From: Planctomycetaceae bacterium
GTDB taxonomy: Bacteria; Planctomycetota; Planctomycetia; Pirellulales; Pirellulaceae
Assembly: GCA_007121535.1 (NCBI GenBank)
Contig: SKKK01000485.1
Coordinates: 1-37,663, forward strand
Reading direction: 5' to 3'
DNA: 37,663 nucleotides
Shown here: positions 1-9,030 of the stretch, piece by piece
How positions within the stretch are numbered: the first letter of the stretch is position 1
How the letters are laid out: each line of letters starts with the position of its first letter
Notes under the pieces: generated by a model
What the model was told of the DNA's origin: nothing
Databases searched by the model: none
What the model saw: only the letters and a program-made list of their open reading frames with translations
Made by a program: the position numbers and the translations under genes

Positions 1-173
1 TAGCGCCGTGCCGCTCACAATCCGCATTTTTCGCCTAGACAACGCATTAGACGCCGGTATGGGACGAAAACCGGCGGCTAGCGCCGTGCCGCTCACAATC
101 CGCATTTTTCGCCTAGACAACGCATTAGACGCCGGTATGGGACAAAAACCGGCGGCTAGCGCCGTGCCGCTCA
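1..173. repeat. 78-bp direct repeat, two full copies and a partial third
   Basis: The sequence starting tagcgccgtgccgctcac at position 1 returns at 79 and, as a 17-nt partial, at 157, so the period is exactly 78 bp. The two full copies differ by a single base (gggacgaaaa versus gggacaaaaa). The unit is made of the same pieces as the palindromic elements near 35.8 and 37.0 kb: the core gctagcgccgtgccgctcac and an end related to ctagtgcgttgtcc, seen here as gacaacgcattag. Because 78 is a multiple of three, the array stays open in one frame and gives a repetitive 67-residue translation; I regard that as an artefact. Confidence 0.9.
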
Positions 174-488
174 GGAAGGTATCGTTGACCAAATCCTTCA
201 CTGCATTATGACCCGTCCAAGCGGAATCACAACCCAAGACAACGGCTGGTACCCACCTTGGAAGCTGAAATTACCAAGCACACATTAGGTATTTCACGTA
301 TTGGAAAGCATCTGCCATTGATTTCCGATGGTGTTGTACGAAAATGGTCCGAACGGTCGTATCGCAAACAGGGCTTGCCAATACTACCACGATCAGTATA
401 GAATCTTGATAAATCAAAAATTTAATTTGGGCTATTGTGATTTACTGAGGATGGGGGCGATGCGATCCGATTTTTCTGACGTGGGGTC
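174..488. other. AT-rich intergenic stretch upstream of the iron operon
   Basis: About 315 bases clearly richer in A and T than the neighbouring genes. A start-less open frame runs 189-401 on the plus strand, 70 codons, with no family I recognise; it may be a gene remnant. Apart from the promoter-like pair described separately I see nothing firm here. Confidence 0.4.
375..402 (+). promoter_or_regulatory. possible sigma70-type promoter for the iron operon
   Basis: TTGCCA at 375-380 and TATAGA at 397-402 are separated by 16 bases and lie about 90 bases before the first gene of the operon. The match is modest and planctomycete promoters are not well defined, so this is only a candidate. No convincing Fur or DtxR palindrome was recognised. 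Confidence 0.25.
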
Positions 489-491
489 TTG

Positions 492-1538
492 ATGCCATCG
501 ACACTAATACTACTGATCTTGGGCGCGATCGTGTCGGTCGCTCTGCTTTGGCCGCGGAATGGTCTGCTGTGGAAGTGGATGCGGGGCCGAGAGGCGGCCG
601 AACGAATCAGCATCGAGGATGCGTTGAAACACTTTTACAACTTCGAGTATTCGCGCTTGGCGGCCACCGTCGCCAGTTTGGCGGGCGTTCTGCAAATCGG
701 CCGCGACGATGCAGCTCGACTGGCCGCCCGATTGGAGTCGTTGGGACTGGTCACCCGCGATACGGAAGGGATTCGCCTGACCGCCGAGGGGCGAAGCTAC
801 GCGTTGAGGGTGATTCGCATTCATCGATTGTGGGAGCGATTCCTGGCGGATCGAACGGGGGTGCGTGAATCACAGTGGCATCATCAAGCGGATCGCAAGG
901 AACATCAGATGACCCCCGAACAGGTCGAGCACTTGTCTGCCGAACTGGGCCATCCGGTCTTTGACCCGCATGGCGACCCGATCCCGACGTCCAAGGGCGA
1001 ATTGCCGACGATTCAGGGGCTGCCCCTTTCGGCACTCGAACCCGGCGCCACTGCTCGAATTGTCCACGTCGAGGACGAACCGGACGCGGTGTATGCTCAA
1101 TTGATCGCAGCTCGATTGTACCCGGGGATGACGGTACGGGTCTTGCAGAAGACTCGGGATCGTCTGCGGATCGAGGCGGATTTGCAGGAACACGTTCTGG
1201 CGCCGATCGTCGCGGCCAACCTGACGGTGCAGCCGATCGGCGACGTGCTGGATGCTCGGGCCCCGGATCGGCGCTTGTCGTCGCTACGGATTGGTGACGA
1301 GGCGTTGGTCGTGGACATTTCGCCGGCGTGCCGCGGCATCGAACGGCGGCGGTTGCTGGATTTGGGCGTGGTGCCGGGGACTCGGGTTCGCCCGGAACTT
1401 CAAAGCGCGGGCGGCGATCCGACCGCGTATCGCATCCGAGGCGCCATGATCGCGCTGCGCCGGGATCAAGCGGACTTGATCTACGTGCGAACGGGCGCCG
1501 AGGAAACCAGGCAGCCATGGAAGGGGGCTCCATCATGA
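492..1538 (+). CDS. membrane-anchored DtxR/MntR-like protein with two FeoA-like domains
   Basis: Residues about 3-20 form one hydrophobic segment. They are followed by a winged-helix domain (about 35-100) and a DtxR-type dimerisation and metal region containing QWHHQADRKEHQM and then DPHGDPIP, a pattern typical of DtxR/MntR proteins. Two FeoA-like SH3 modules follow (about 175-250 and 262-335), each starting with a pattern like LSALEPGATARI or LSSLRIGDEALV. The family role is iron-responsive regulation and FeoB partnering. The N-terminal membrane anchor argues against a freely diffusing repressor and may place the FeoA modules at the FeoB pore. A TTG directly precedes the chosen ATG. The stop overlaps the next start (ATGA), so expression is coupled to FeoB. 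Family is confident; whether it binds DNA is open. Confidence 0.8.
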   Translation: MPSTLILLILGAIVSVALLWPRNGLLWKWMRGREAAERISIEDALKHFYNFEYSRLAATVASLAGVLQIGRDDAARLAARLESLGLVTRDTEGIRLTAEGRSYALRVIRIHRLWERFLADRTGVRESQWHHQADRKEHQMTPEQVEHLSAELGHPVFDPHGDPIPTSKGELPTIQGLPLSALEPGATARIVHVEDEPDAVYAQLIAARLYPGMTVRVLQKTRDRLRIEADLQEHVLAPIVAANLTVQPIGDVLDARAPDRRLSSLRIGDEALVVDISPACRGIERRRLLDLGVVPGTRVRPELQSAGGDPTAYRIRGAMIALRRDQADLIYVRTGAEETRQPWKGAPS

Positions 1539-3880
1539 TTCGCAGGCGAAGCGGCAGAGAAACGGCGATCGGATCGGCGCCCCAGCCAGCGCAGATCATC
1601 CGGATGGGAGTGCGCGTCGAGAATTCCGAATACGTCGTCGCGTTGGCTGGGAATCCGAATACCGGCAAGAGCACGGTGTTCAACGCGCTGACCGGTCTGC
1701 GCCAGCATACGGGCAACTGGCCGGGCAAGACGGTGACGCGAGCCGAAGGTGGATTCTTGTATAACCGTCGCAGCTACAAGTTGGTGGATCTACCCGGAAC
1801 TTACTCGCTGCTGGCCGCCAGCGCCGACGAGGAGATCGCTCGCGACTTCCTGCTGTTCGGCCAGCCGGATGTGACGATCGTGGTGCTGGATGCCTGCCGC
1901 TTGGAGCGGAATCTGAATCTGGCCTTACAGGTGATGGAGATCACCGATCGCGTGGTGATCTGTTTGAACCTGATGGACGAGGCTCGGCGGCAGCAGGTCG
2001 AAGTGGACGTCCCGCAGTTGGAACGCGAGCTGGGCGTGCCGGTGGTCGCCACGGCGGCTCGATATCGCGAGGGGATGACCGATTTGCTGGCTCGCATCGA
2101 TGATGTGGCCACGGGACGTACGGTCTGTTCTCCGCTCCGGGTGGGCGGTCAGACGGTCCAGTTGAAGCGTTTAGTGGACCAGATGTCGGAGTTGATCCTG
2201 CAAGCCTTCCCGGGGCTGCCCAATTCCCGCTGGGTGGCGTTGCGATTGCTGGATGGCGATCCTCGCATCCAACAAGCGATCGGCACCGGCGAACTGGGCG
2301 ACATCGGTCGAGACACGAAGGGTCAGCGCGACGTGTCCCTCGAGTCGCCGAAGGTTGAAACCGACCCGATCGTTTCTCTCGACTCATCAGCCTTGGATAC
2401 CGGACCGGCCGTTGCTTTGCCGGACAAACCGGCTTCGTCAGATCCATCGTTGCCCGTCTCACGTGTGTTAGCAGCCACCGAGGAGCTTCGGTGGCAAGCA
2501 GGCCCGGAGTTTCACCAATCGTTGATCGAAGGGATTTACACCGAAGCCGGGCGGATCGCCGACCGCACGGTGCGCCGCGGATCACAACGCGAAGATGCGA
2601 ACTGGGATCGTCGCCTGGATTGGCTGCTGACCAGCCCTTGGACGGGATTCCCCATCATGATCGCGATGCTGGCCGTCGTGTTGTGGTTGACGGTGGCGGG
2701 GACCAACGTGCCTTCCGAATTTCTCTTTTGGCTGCTGATCGAAACGGTCCATCCGATGTTGAAATCGGCCGCCGCCTGGCTGCATCTGCCCTGGTGGCTG
2801 GACGGTCTGTTGATCGATGGGATCTACCGAGCCACCGCGTGGGTGGTCGCCGTGATGCTGCCGCCCATGGCGATATTCTTTCCGCTGTTCACGTTGCTGG
2901 AGGATTTCGGCTATTTGCCTCGAGTGGCCTTCAACATGGACCGGATCTTCCGCAGTTGCGGCGCGCATGGCAAGCAGGCGTTAACGATGTGCATGGGGTT
3001 CGGATGCAACGCGGCGGGGGTTGTGGCGACTCGCGTGATCGACAGCCCTCGCGAACGGCTGCTGGCCATCATCACCAACAACTTTGCGCTCTGCAACGGT
3101 CGATGGCCGACCCAGATCCTGATCGCCACGATTTTCGTCGGCGCACTGTTTCCGGGCTATCTGGCCGGTATGGTTTCGACCGCCGCAGTGGTGGGTGTGG
3201 CCTTGCTGGGCGTCGTCGTGACGTTTGCCGTTTCCTGGGCCCTCTCGAAAACCTTGTTGCAGGGCGAGGCGTCGGCGTTTCACCTGGAGTTGCCGCCGTA
3301 TCGGCCGCCGCGCATCCTCCAAACGCTGTACACGTCGTTGATCGACCGGACGATTTTCGTGCTTTGGCGAGCGGTGGTGTTCGCGGTGCCCGCGGGCGCC
3401 GTGATCTGGTTGATCTCGCACATTCCCGTCGGCGACGGTTCCTTGGCCCAATTCCTGGTGCACCAGCTTGATCCCGTCGGGCTTTGGATCGGGTTGAACG
3501 GTGTGATCTTGTTGGCCTACGTGGTTGCGATCCCAGCCAACGAAATCGTGATTCCCACGATCCTGATGCTGACGGTCGCCACGATGGGCATGGCCGACAT
3601 CGGTTCGGGCGACGGCGTGATGTTCGAAACCGAAACGGCCGGCCAGACGGGCGAAGTTCTGATCGGCGCCGGTTGGACTTTGCTGACCGGGGTGAACCTG
3701 ATGCTGTTCAGCCTGCTGCACAATCCCTGTTCGACGACCATTTACACCATCTGGAAGGAGACTCGTAGCGTCAAATGGACCTTTGTCGCATCGGTGTTGC
3801 CTCTGCTGCTGGGGATCTTTGTCTGCCTGATGGTCGCGGCGACGTGGCGCTACGTGGAAACGCTGCTGGTCGGTCTCTGA
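1535..3880 (+). CDS. feoB: ferrous iron transport protein B (FeoB)
   Basis: A 781-residue inner-membrane Fe(II) transporter with an N-terminal G domain. G1 is GNPNTGKST (39-47), G3 is DLPGTYS (85-91) and G4 is NLMD (145-148). The membrane part starts near residue 370 and includes CMGFGCNAAG (about 486), the conserved Cys-containing segment of FeoB, and ends in hydrophobic helices. Length matches bacterial FeoB. The start at 1535 was chosen because it overlaps the upstream stop (ATGA) and follows GGAAGGGGG; an in-frame ATG at 1517 is possible. Residues about 252-312, between the G domain and the membrane part, form a Ser/Pro/Asp-rich, apparently disordered insertion that most FeoB proteins lack. 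The operon with the FeoA-domain protein supports the call. Confidence 0.95.
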   Translation: MIRRRSGRETAIGSAPQPAQIIRMGVRVENSEYVVALAGNPNTGKSTVFNALTGLRQHTGNWPGKTVTRAEGGFLYNRRSYKLVDLPGTYSLLAASADEEIARDFLLFGQPDVTIVVLDACRLERNLNLALQVMEITDRVVICLNLMDEARRQQVEVDVPQLERELGVPVVATAARYREGMTDLLARIDDVATGRTVCSPLRVGGQTVQLKRLVDQMSELILQAFPGLPNSRWVALRLLDGDPRIQQAIGTGELGDIGRDTKGQRDVSLESPKVETDPIVSLDSSALDTGPAVALPDKPASSDPSLPVSRVLAATEELRWQAGPEFHQSLIEGIYTEAGRIADRTVRRGSQREDANWDRRLDWLLTSPWTGFPIMIAMLAVVLWLTVAGTNVPSEFLFWLLIETVHPMLKSAAAWLHLPWWLDGLLIDGIYRATAWVVAVMLPPMAIFFPLFTLLEDFGYLPRVAFNMDRIFRSCGAHGKQALTMCMGFGCNAAGVVATRVIDSPRERLLAIITNNFALCNGRWPTQILIATIFVGALFPGYLAGMVSTAAVVGVALLGVVVTFAVSWALSKTLLQGEASAFHLELPPYRPPRILQTLYTSLIDRTIFVLWRAVVFAVPAGAVIWLISHIPVGDGSLAQFLVHQLDPVGLWIGLNGVILLAYVVAIPANEIVIPTILMLTVATMGMADIGSGDGVMFETETAGQTGEVLIGAGWTLLTGVNLMLFSLLHNPCSTTIYTIWKETRSVKWTFVASVLPLLLGIFVCLMVAATWRYVETLLVGL

Positions 3881-3891
3881 CCGCGTTGTGG

Positions 3892-3981
3892 CCGGTCTCT
3901 GACCGAGCTACCCCAGCCGACCGAAGGTCTCCAGTACCGCGGGAGACCCGCGGTCGGCGGTTTCGGCGGGGTCAGAGACCC
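3892..3981. terminator. nested hairpin between convergent genes, possible bidirectional terminator
   Basis: The outer arms ggtctctgacc (about 3893) and ggtcagagacc (about 3970) enclose a second layered stem: gccgaccg (3916-3923) with cggtcggc (3951-3958), and ggtctcc (3926-3932) with ggagacc (3942-3948). A further copy of ggtctctgacc lies at the 3' end of feoB (about 3872). There is no T-run, so this is not a textbook intrinsic terminator, but its place between two convergent transcription units fits a transcription barrier. Confidence 0.45.
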
Positions 3982-4014
3982 GCGCCGAACGCGGGGCGAT
4001 CGTCGTCCTTGGCG

Positions 4015-4189
4015 ATAAGCACCCGGCCAGAAGTTTCTTGGCAATTGACGGTAGCCTTGCACGGGGACGCAACGGGGTCGGGAGTCGTTTTCGGCCAATG
4101 ATCTACCACGTGGGAAGCGGGTCACCCGAAAACGACTCCCGACCCCTTTTCGCCCGATTCCACCAAGAAATATCTGGCCGGGTGCTTAT
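4015..4189. repeat. palindromic MITE/REP-like element with two pairs of inverted arms
   Basis: The outer arms ataagcacccggccag (4015) and ctggccgggtgcttat (ending 4189) are inverted copies extended by ttcttgg/ccaagaa. The inner arms are perfect 21-nt inverted copies at 4074-4094 and 4126-4146, including gggagtcgttttcgg. Related pieces occur at about 15611-15620, 16130-16160 and 29172-29186. The element covers the last codons of the minus-strand gene 4103-5722, whose stop codon lies in its centre. It carries no transposase. Confidence 0.85.
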
Positions 4190-5722
4190 TGGGCGAGTAG
4201 TTGAACAGACCGACCAGATGGCGTTCAGTTGATGCAGGCGTGCGGTGATTTGGGCTGCGTCTTCGGCCGGCTGGGCAAAGGAGATTTCGGCGTAGTCCTG
4301 GCGGTGGATGACCGGAAAGACGGCGTTGGGTTTGGCTTCGTTCTTGCGCACATATCCACGGTACTCGGCCGCCTGCCGTTCCAGTTCCTGACACGTATCG
4401 GCCAGAGCCTGCCAAGCGTCTCGGTTCTGCGGATCGTCGTGCAAGTCGGCGACCAGTTGGTTATAGGTCCGCCGGGCGCGCAGAATGAACGGGACTTCCG
4501 GCGGCCGGAGCACCTGTTTCGACGTTTCCGTCTCGGCGTATTCCCCGCCCAAGAACACGAAGCTGCGATGAGGCCGCTTGTTGCGACGGTCCAGCAACGA
4601 GTACCAGTAGCGGAAGACGAGCGAATCGTCCGGATCGACCTCGTACGCGCCCAGGACGATCAAGTGCTCGACGGCCGTCACCGTTTCGCGAGTGCCCTCG
4701 TCCAACGCGGGCTCGTTCATCTTGGGGAATTCGGCCAACAACCGCGCGTTGACGACTTGCCGCAGACGATCTCGCACCTGCACTTCGTCATGCTGCCGCC
4801 GGATCTGATACGCGGCATCCAGGAATCGATCCAGCGGTAGGGCGACCTGCTGCAGGAACGCGATGCGCAGCGTTCCCAGTTCCCTGTGGACCGCCCGATC
4901 CAGGCGTTCCCTTTCCGACGCGGGCAGCGATTCTCGGATCGAAGCGAGGGGTTCCTCCGGCCCCGGTGAGTAACGAGGATGCAGGGCCATCAGTTGCCGG
5001 ATACGCGACTGCGGATCGTCGGCGGATGCCTCGCGCAGATAATGGTCCAAGAAGTGGGCTACGGCTTGCGTGGAAACAAAGGCTGCCGATTCACCCGGCT
5101 GTGTAAACGGCTGCATCAATCGATCGTGGGCGGCCGTTGCCCGGGCGATGGCGGACTCTTGGTCCTGACGATGATCGTCCCGCATCTTCTCCAAGGCTTC
5201 GATCCCTTCTTGGATGACTTGGCGAGCTTCCCGGACCGCCGACCACAATTCGCCACGCCGCGTCAGAAAAGCCCGATCGGCCTCGAACATCTGCGGCGAT
5301 ACCTGCAATGCGGCCGGCACGTCGCTGGGAGCGTCCGTTGCCGCAAACCGTTCCGCCGATCGATCCAAGGTCCGAACCCGTTCCTCCGGCGGCTGCTGGT
5401 CGTCCGAACCCGTCGCCTCGGCCATCAAAGCGTCATGCACGGCGGTGTAGCGCTGCCAAGAGGCCACGAGCTGCGACGCTGGTTGGTCGGACACACCGTC
5501 CTCTGAATCAAGATTCACCGGTTGAAACAAGGTCGAATCGCCGATCGCGTCCAGGACGTGAGCGTCTAGCTCGGGAAGCGAATCCGGCAACGAGACAGGC
5601 GGCGCGAGTTCGGGCAGAACAACGTCGCGGCTCGGCGTTCGCCACAGGACCCATACCAAACAAACGATCGATCCGCACCCCAATAGCCCCAACAGCAACA
5701 AGTATTTGGATGACGATTTCAT
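4103..5722 (-). CDS. single-pass membrane protein, last gene of the GTPase operon
   Basis: 539 residues starting MKSSSKYLLLLGLLGCGSIV. One N-terminal hydrophobic segment (about 6-26) is followed by a long, charged, mostly helical region with no recognised fold; it could be an anchor with its bulk outside the cytoplasm. The start at 5722 has TCGGAG about seven bases upstream and leaves 28 bases to the preceding gene. A longer reading from 5785 would overlap that gene and add a Cys-rich leader, so I rejected it. The last roughly 20 codons (ending GDPLPTW) lie within a palindromic repeat, so the native C-terminus has probably been replaced. It is the fifth gene of the operon with FHA, GTPase, pseudokinase and GAP1-like genes; function unknown. 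Confidence 0.75.
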   Translation of the reverse strand: MKSSSKYLLLLGLLGCGSIVCLVWVLWRTPSRDVVLPELAPPVSLPDSLPELDAHVLDAIGDSTLFQPVNLDSEDGVSDQPASQLVASWQRYTAVHDALMAEATGSDDQQPPEERVRTLDRSAERFAATDAPSDVPAALQVSPQMFEADRAFLTRRGELWSAVREARQVIQEGIEALEKMRDDHRQDQESAIARATAAHDRLMQPFTQPGESAAFVSTQAVAHFLDHYLREASADDPQSRIRQLMALHPRYSPGPEEPLASIRESLPASERERLDRAVHRELGTLRIAFLQQVALPLDRFLDAAYQIRRQHDEVQVRDRLRQVVNARLLAEFPKMNEPALDEGTRETVTAVEHLIVLGAYEVDPDDSLVFRYWYSLLDRRNKRPHRSFVFLGGEYAETETSKQVLRPPEVPFILRARRTYNQLVADLHDDPQNRDAWQALADTCQELERQAAEYRGYVRKNEAKPNAVFPVIHRQDYAEISFAQPAEDAAQITARLHQLNAIWSVCSTTRPISTRPDISWWNRAKRGRESFSGDPLPTW

Positions 5723-5750
5723 AGCGGGCTCCGAACGCTTCTCACAGGGA

Positions 5751-8700
5751 TCATTCACGTGACAGCAGACCGGACAGAAAATCATGGTCGCGCTGGGTGC
5801 GCCCCTGCCCGTCCTTCAATATGATTCGATTTCGATGATGCGTCTTCAATCGGCCCAAATTCCATCGCAAGGTCGACGTTCGTAGCGGCTCCGACCAGTA
5901 TGTCGACTCGATCGACCAGACCCATTCAAGATCGTAGTTCCGCAGCTCTTGAGCGGCAATCCCAGCCAATTCCAACGAAGCTTCCTGTTTGCCCTTCTTC
6001 TTTCCCAGGCTCGTTGGAAATACAAAAAAGTATTCGTCCGGCTGCAATTGGCTGAGTTCCAGTTCCAACCGTCTTTCGCTGGTCGCCCTTCTTCGATCCT
6101 TCACGATAATCTCGATCCGAATCGTCACCGATGAAAGGAAGAAGGTCGGAAAACTCAGGTCGACACGCAGATTCTTTCCGGGATATTCGTCTTTCGTCTC
6201 CAAAAGCATATCGACTCCCGGACTTGCCGGCGGCAGCAGTTCCATTTCGACGCCGTCGCGGACAGTCATGACCTGCAGAGCTTCTTTCAACATCGGACGA
6301 TTCGGAGGATCGACTACCAAGTCCTCGACCAGTATGGCGATCCGACGTTTCCGATCCGCGTAATCGTTCAATCCGCAAGCATCGCAGGCCTGAGCGAAGG
6401 TATCGGCGATCCGTCGAGCCAAACGGACAACTAGATCGTGTTGCTCGTTCGCGTCACTTCTTTTTTCCCCGTCGAATGCGTCCGGGAAGTCAGCCAGTAG
6501 TTTACGAAGACGTTGCCACCCCTCGTTACGCTGCCTGATGATATCCCGGTCGTCCAACCGTCGGACCAGATGATCCAACACATCGATGGTTTGGGAGAAC
6601 GTTCGTGGATTCCAGTCGGCGGATGTCAAGTCACGCAGCCGTTGTTCCGCATCGCTACGACACTCCTTTGGATCGCAGCAATCGACCAACAGAGCGCCGT
6701 GGGCCATGACCCGATCATCGAATGCTTCCGGCGACCACGTGTTGCGAATCTGTGTGAACGCTTCGGCCGTCGCACCGGAAGTCGCTTCGTTGATCGCGCG
6801 CAACAGCGAACGCAGGAAGACCGCATCTTCACCCACAGGAAGCTTGTCGTACTCCCCTGCGATTCTGGCTGCATCCAGGTACGAAAACAGGGCAGATCGC
6901 AATTTGTCCCACTTCGAAGTGTCATCATCCATCGCGGTCGAACGAGGGCGCCATAACGCTTGGAAGAGGCAGGGGGGTAAGCGGTCTTGGTCGATCCGGC
7001 GAGCGAGCACCTGGGCGCGAAACTTGACGGGCAGGTGACGGTCGTCGACCAATCGTTGAAGCAACGACTCGGACCACGCGTCGGTCACCTCGATCACTTG
7101 CTCGACAGACGTCCGGGGATCGCGAGCGGCGATCGGCAACCACAGGATCAAGCAAGGGTTTTTCGACGCGACGATCAGCCTGGCGAAAGCGGCCGGGGAA
7201 GCGGCCTGCTGCCAGGCTTCGATGACCGCTCGGCAGCCGACCGTCCGAGCCTGGTGCTGGTTGAAATCGGCATACTCCAGGTTCCCGGCGCCCGCAAGCA
7301 GTTGCCACAACGCTCGGCGGCTGGCTCGCCGTTGATCGCCGCTACGCAAAATGGCCTGCAACAGACTTCGAGCCGTTGGAGAAGGCGCCAGGCTTTGGAG
7401 TTCGACCAACAGATCCTGCGTACTCAACTGCGTCAACCCGTCCAGCAGCCTGGTCGTGTCACGTTCGTCCGGCGACGGATGTCGGTTTGCTTTATCAACG
7501 GTCGCCAGCGATGCTTGCATCCATTCGGGCAACCGCTTTTCCCGATCCGCGTATTCATGCAGCGCACGGCAGCGATAATCCAGCGGTACGGACATCTTCG
7601 TGAGATCCGCCAGATTCGCAGAACTCAGATGAGGCAAGAAACGCAGGGCGGTTTGCATCGCATCATTCGTCTCGAGCGTTCCCTCCGCCTTGCGGAGCAG
7701 CACACGTAGAATGCATTGGACGTTCGGCGAAACGGCCAGCCCCGCGATTCGCGCGTCGGTGACTGGTTGGGCAACCAGATGATCGTGTACCCACCAGGCA
7801 GCGTAGTCTTCTGTCGAATCGTCAACGAACGCTTCTTCGGCGATCTGCCGGGAACCGTCCAGCAGCGCCTGAGACGATTGATGAAGCCGTACGAAGTCGT
7901 GCAACTCGCACGGCGAGCGGACTTGGAGGATCCGGCACCGCTCGAACATCTTTGCCGCCGCTCCCGGATCCTCGACAAAGGTGCGGATGATCTGTTCGGG
8001 AAAGGGATGCGGCTGTACGGACGGATGTTGATTTCGAAAGGCGTTCAACCAAAAAGCGGCTTGTTGCCGCTCTGTGGCGGTCAAGTCGCTGCGCATCGGA
8101 TCGTAAAACGTCGTCGCGATCCAGTTGGCCAGCGGCTGGTCCAAACGCGTCTCGTACGTGGAAAAACTGGTTTCCGCCGGGATTGTTGCGGCAGGCAATA
8201 ATGCCAGCGTCCCGAAGAAGTAGAATGCCGCGACGCCAGGGTCAGCCACCAGCAGCAACGACGGGCGGCGTGAGGGGTCGCTTTGCAGCACGCCTTGCAT
8301 GAGCGCAGCCAGTTGACTTTGGCGGTACTCGGCGGGCGTCTGGCGGCAGAAACGTTGAACGTCCCGATCGGCGAAGCAGGCGGCCTGATCTGCATTGGCC
8401 GTCAAGAAACGGTGCAAGCCCTGATGATCGATTTGGGGTTCCTGACCGGCCAGCAGTGTGGTGCGAGCCGTGACGAAATCCTCGAAAGCATCCAGCGATT
8501 TCGGATCGCTTGGTGTGTCTTGCCGCTTCCAGCCGTTAGCCAGCCAAAGTTGCAGGCACTGTTCGGGGCTCCAAGGTTGCCCCGCACTGGCTGTCTGGAA
8601 AAGCAAATGAGCGAAATAGCTGCCGACGCGAGTACCGGAGCTGTCGTAGGTCCGGTAGAAGACGTGGCTCAGGATTCGATAACCGCGATACGAAGGGATC

Positions 8701-8936
8701 GAGACCAGCCGAGCCGGCATGTTTTCCGCTCGACCGCTGGCCCATTTCTCTGCGGGCATGTCCCGAGGCGGCTTGTAGAAACCGCTCTCTCGCAACAGTT
8801 CGCTGATCATCTGAAAATACAGACTCTTCACTTCCGCAAGCTGGGCCAGCGAGCATGCGCGCACCGTGTACTCCTCGCCGAATACCGCGTCTCGCGGCAG
8901 ACAGTGCGTACAGTACATCTGGTCCACGCGGGCCAT
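5751..8936 (-). CDS. GAP1-like GTPase-associated protein
   Basis: 1061 residues, predicted soluble, with no signal peptide. The N-terminal part (about 1-150) starts MARVDQMYCTHCLPRDAVFG and contains GYRILSHVFYRTYDSSG and RVGSYFAHLLF, which match my memory of the N-terminal domain of GTPase-associated protein 1 (GAP1). The middle (about 200-850) is alpha-helical and repetitive, as in the GAP1 middle region. The last 200 residues look beta-rich and may be an adaptor domain. Known GAP1 proteins are encoded beside TRAFAC-type double GTPases in predicted conflict systems, and a GTPase-like gene lies two genes upstream here. AGGAGG sits about seven bases before the ATG. A 129-base gap holding a palindrome precedes it. 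The family call rests on recalled motifs and context, and no catalytic residues were identified. Confidence 0.7.
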   Translation of the reverse strand: MARVDQMYCTHCLPRDAVFGEEYTVRACSLAQLAEVKSLYFQMISELLRESGFYKPPRDMPAEKWASGRAENMPARLVSIPSYRGYRILSHVFYRTYDSSGTRVGSYFAHLLFQTASAGQPWSPEQCLQLWLANGWKRQDTPSDPKSLDAFEDFVTARTTLLAGQEPQIDHQGLHRFLTANADQAACFADRDVQRFCRQTPAEYRQSQLAALMQGVLQSDPSRRPSLLLVADPGVAAFYFFGTLALLPAATIPAETSFSTYETRLDQPLANWIATTFYDPMRSDLTATERQQAAFWLNAFRNQHPSVQPHPFPEQIIRTFVEDPGAAAKMFERCRILQVRSPCELHDFVRLHQSSQALLDGSRQIAEEAFVDDSTEDYAAWWVHDHLVAQPVTDARIAGLAVSPNVQCILRVLLRKAEGTLETNDAMQTALRFLPHLSSANLADLTKMSVPLDYRCRALHEYADREKRLPEWMQASLATVDKANRHPSPDERDTTRLLDGLTQLSTQDLLVELQSLAPSPTARSLLQAILRSGDQRRASRRALWQLLAGAGNLEYADFNQHQARTVGCRAVIEAWQQAASPAAFARLIVASKNPCLILWLPIAARDPRTSVEQVIEVTDAWSESLLQRLVDDRHLPVKFRAQVLARRIDQDRLPPCLFQALWRPRSTAMDDDTSKWDKLRSALFSYLDAARIAGEYDKLPVGEDAVFLRSLLRAINEATSGATAEAFTQIRNTWSPEAFDDRVMAHGALLVDCCDPKECRSDAEQRLRDLTSADWNPRTFSQTIDVLDHLVRRLDDRDIIRQRNEGWQRLRKLLADFPDAFDGEKRSDANEQHDLVVRLARRIADTFAQACDACGLNDYADRKRRIAILVEDLVVDPPNRPMLKEALQVMTVRDGVEMELLPPASPGVDMLLETKDEYPGKNLRVDLSFPTFFLSSVTIRIEIIVKDRRRATSERRLELELSQLQPDEYFFVFPTSLGKKKGKQEASLELAGIAAQELRNYDLEWVWSIESTYWSEPLRTSTLRWNLGRLKTHHRNRIILKDGQGRTQRDHDFLSGLLSRE

Positions 8937-8959
8937 GCCTTTTCCTCCTGGCGTTTCAC

Positions 8960-9030
8960 CTGAGCGGCACGGTGCTAGCCGCCGTTTCCTTCATCCGTTT
9001 GGGAACGGTGGCTAGCGCCATTCCGCTCAG
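8960..9030. repeat. palindromic element inside the GTPase operon
   Basis: The arm ctgagcggcacggtgctagc (from 8960) pairs with gctagcgccattccgctcag (to 9030). Over 28 bases 23 positions match, and several mismatches would be G:U pairs in RNA. It belongs to the same family as the elements at 1-173, 35817-35951 and 36929-37106. It fills the only sizeable gap in the operon, between the pseudokinase and GAP1-like genes, and could act as an attenuator, an RNA processing site, or be a simple insertion. Confidence 0.85.

Noticed and set aside
8-211. Small repetitive protein encoded by the 78-bp repeats
   Set aside because: The frame stays open only because the repeat unit is a multiple of three; the same repeats are palindromic and intergenic elsewhere.
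5723-5785. Upstream start for the last operon gene
   Set aside because: It would overlap the GAP1-like gene by 35 bases and place a Cys-rich leader before a clear N-terminal anchor; the internal ATG has a good ribosome binding site.
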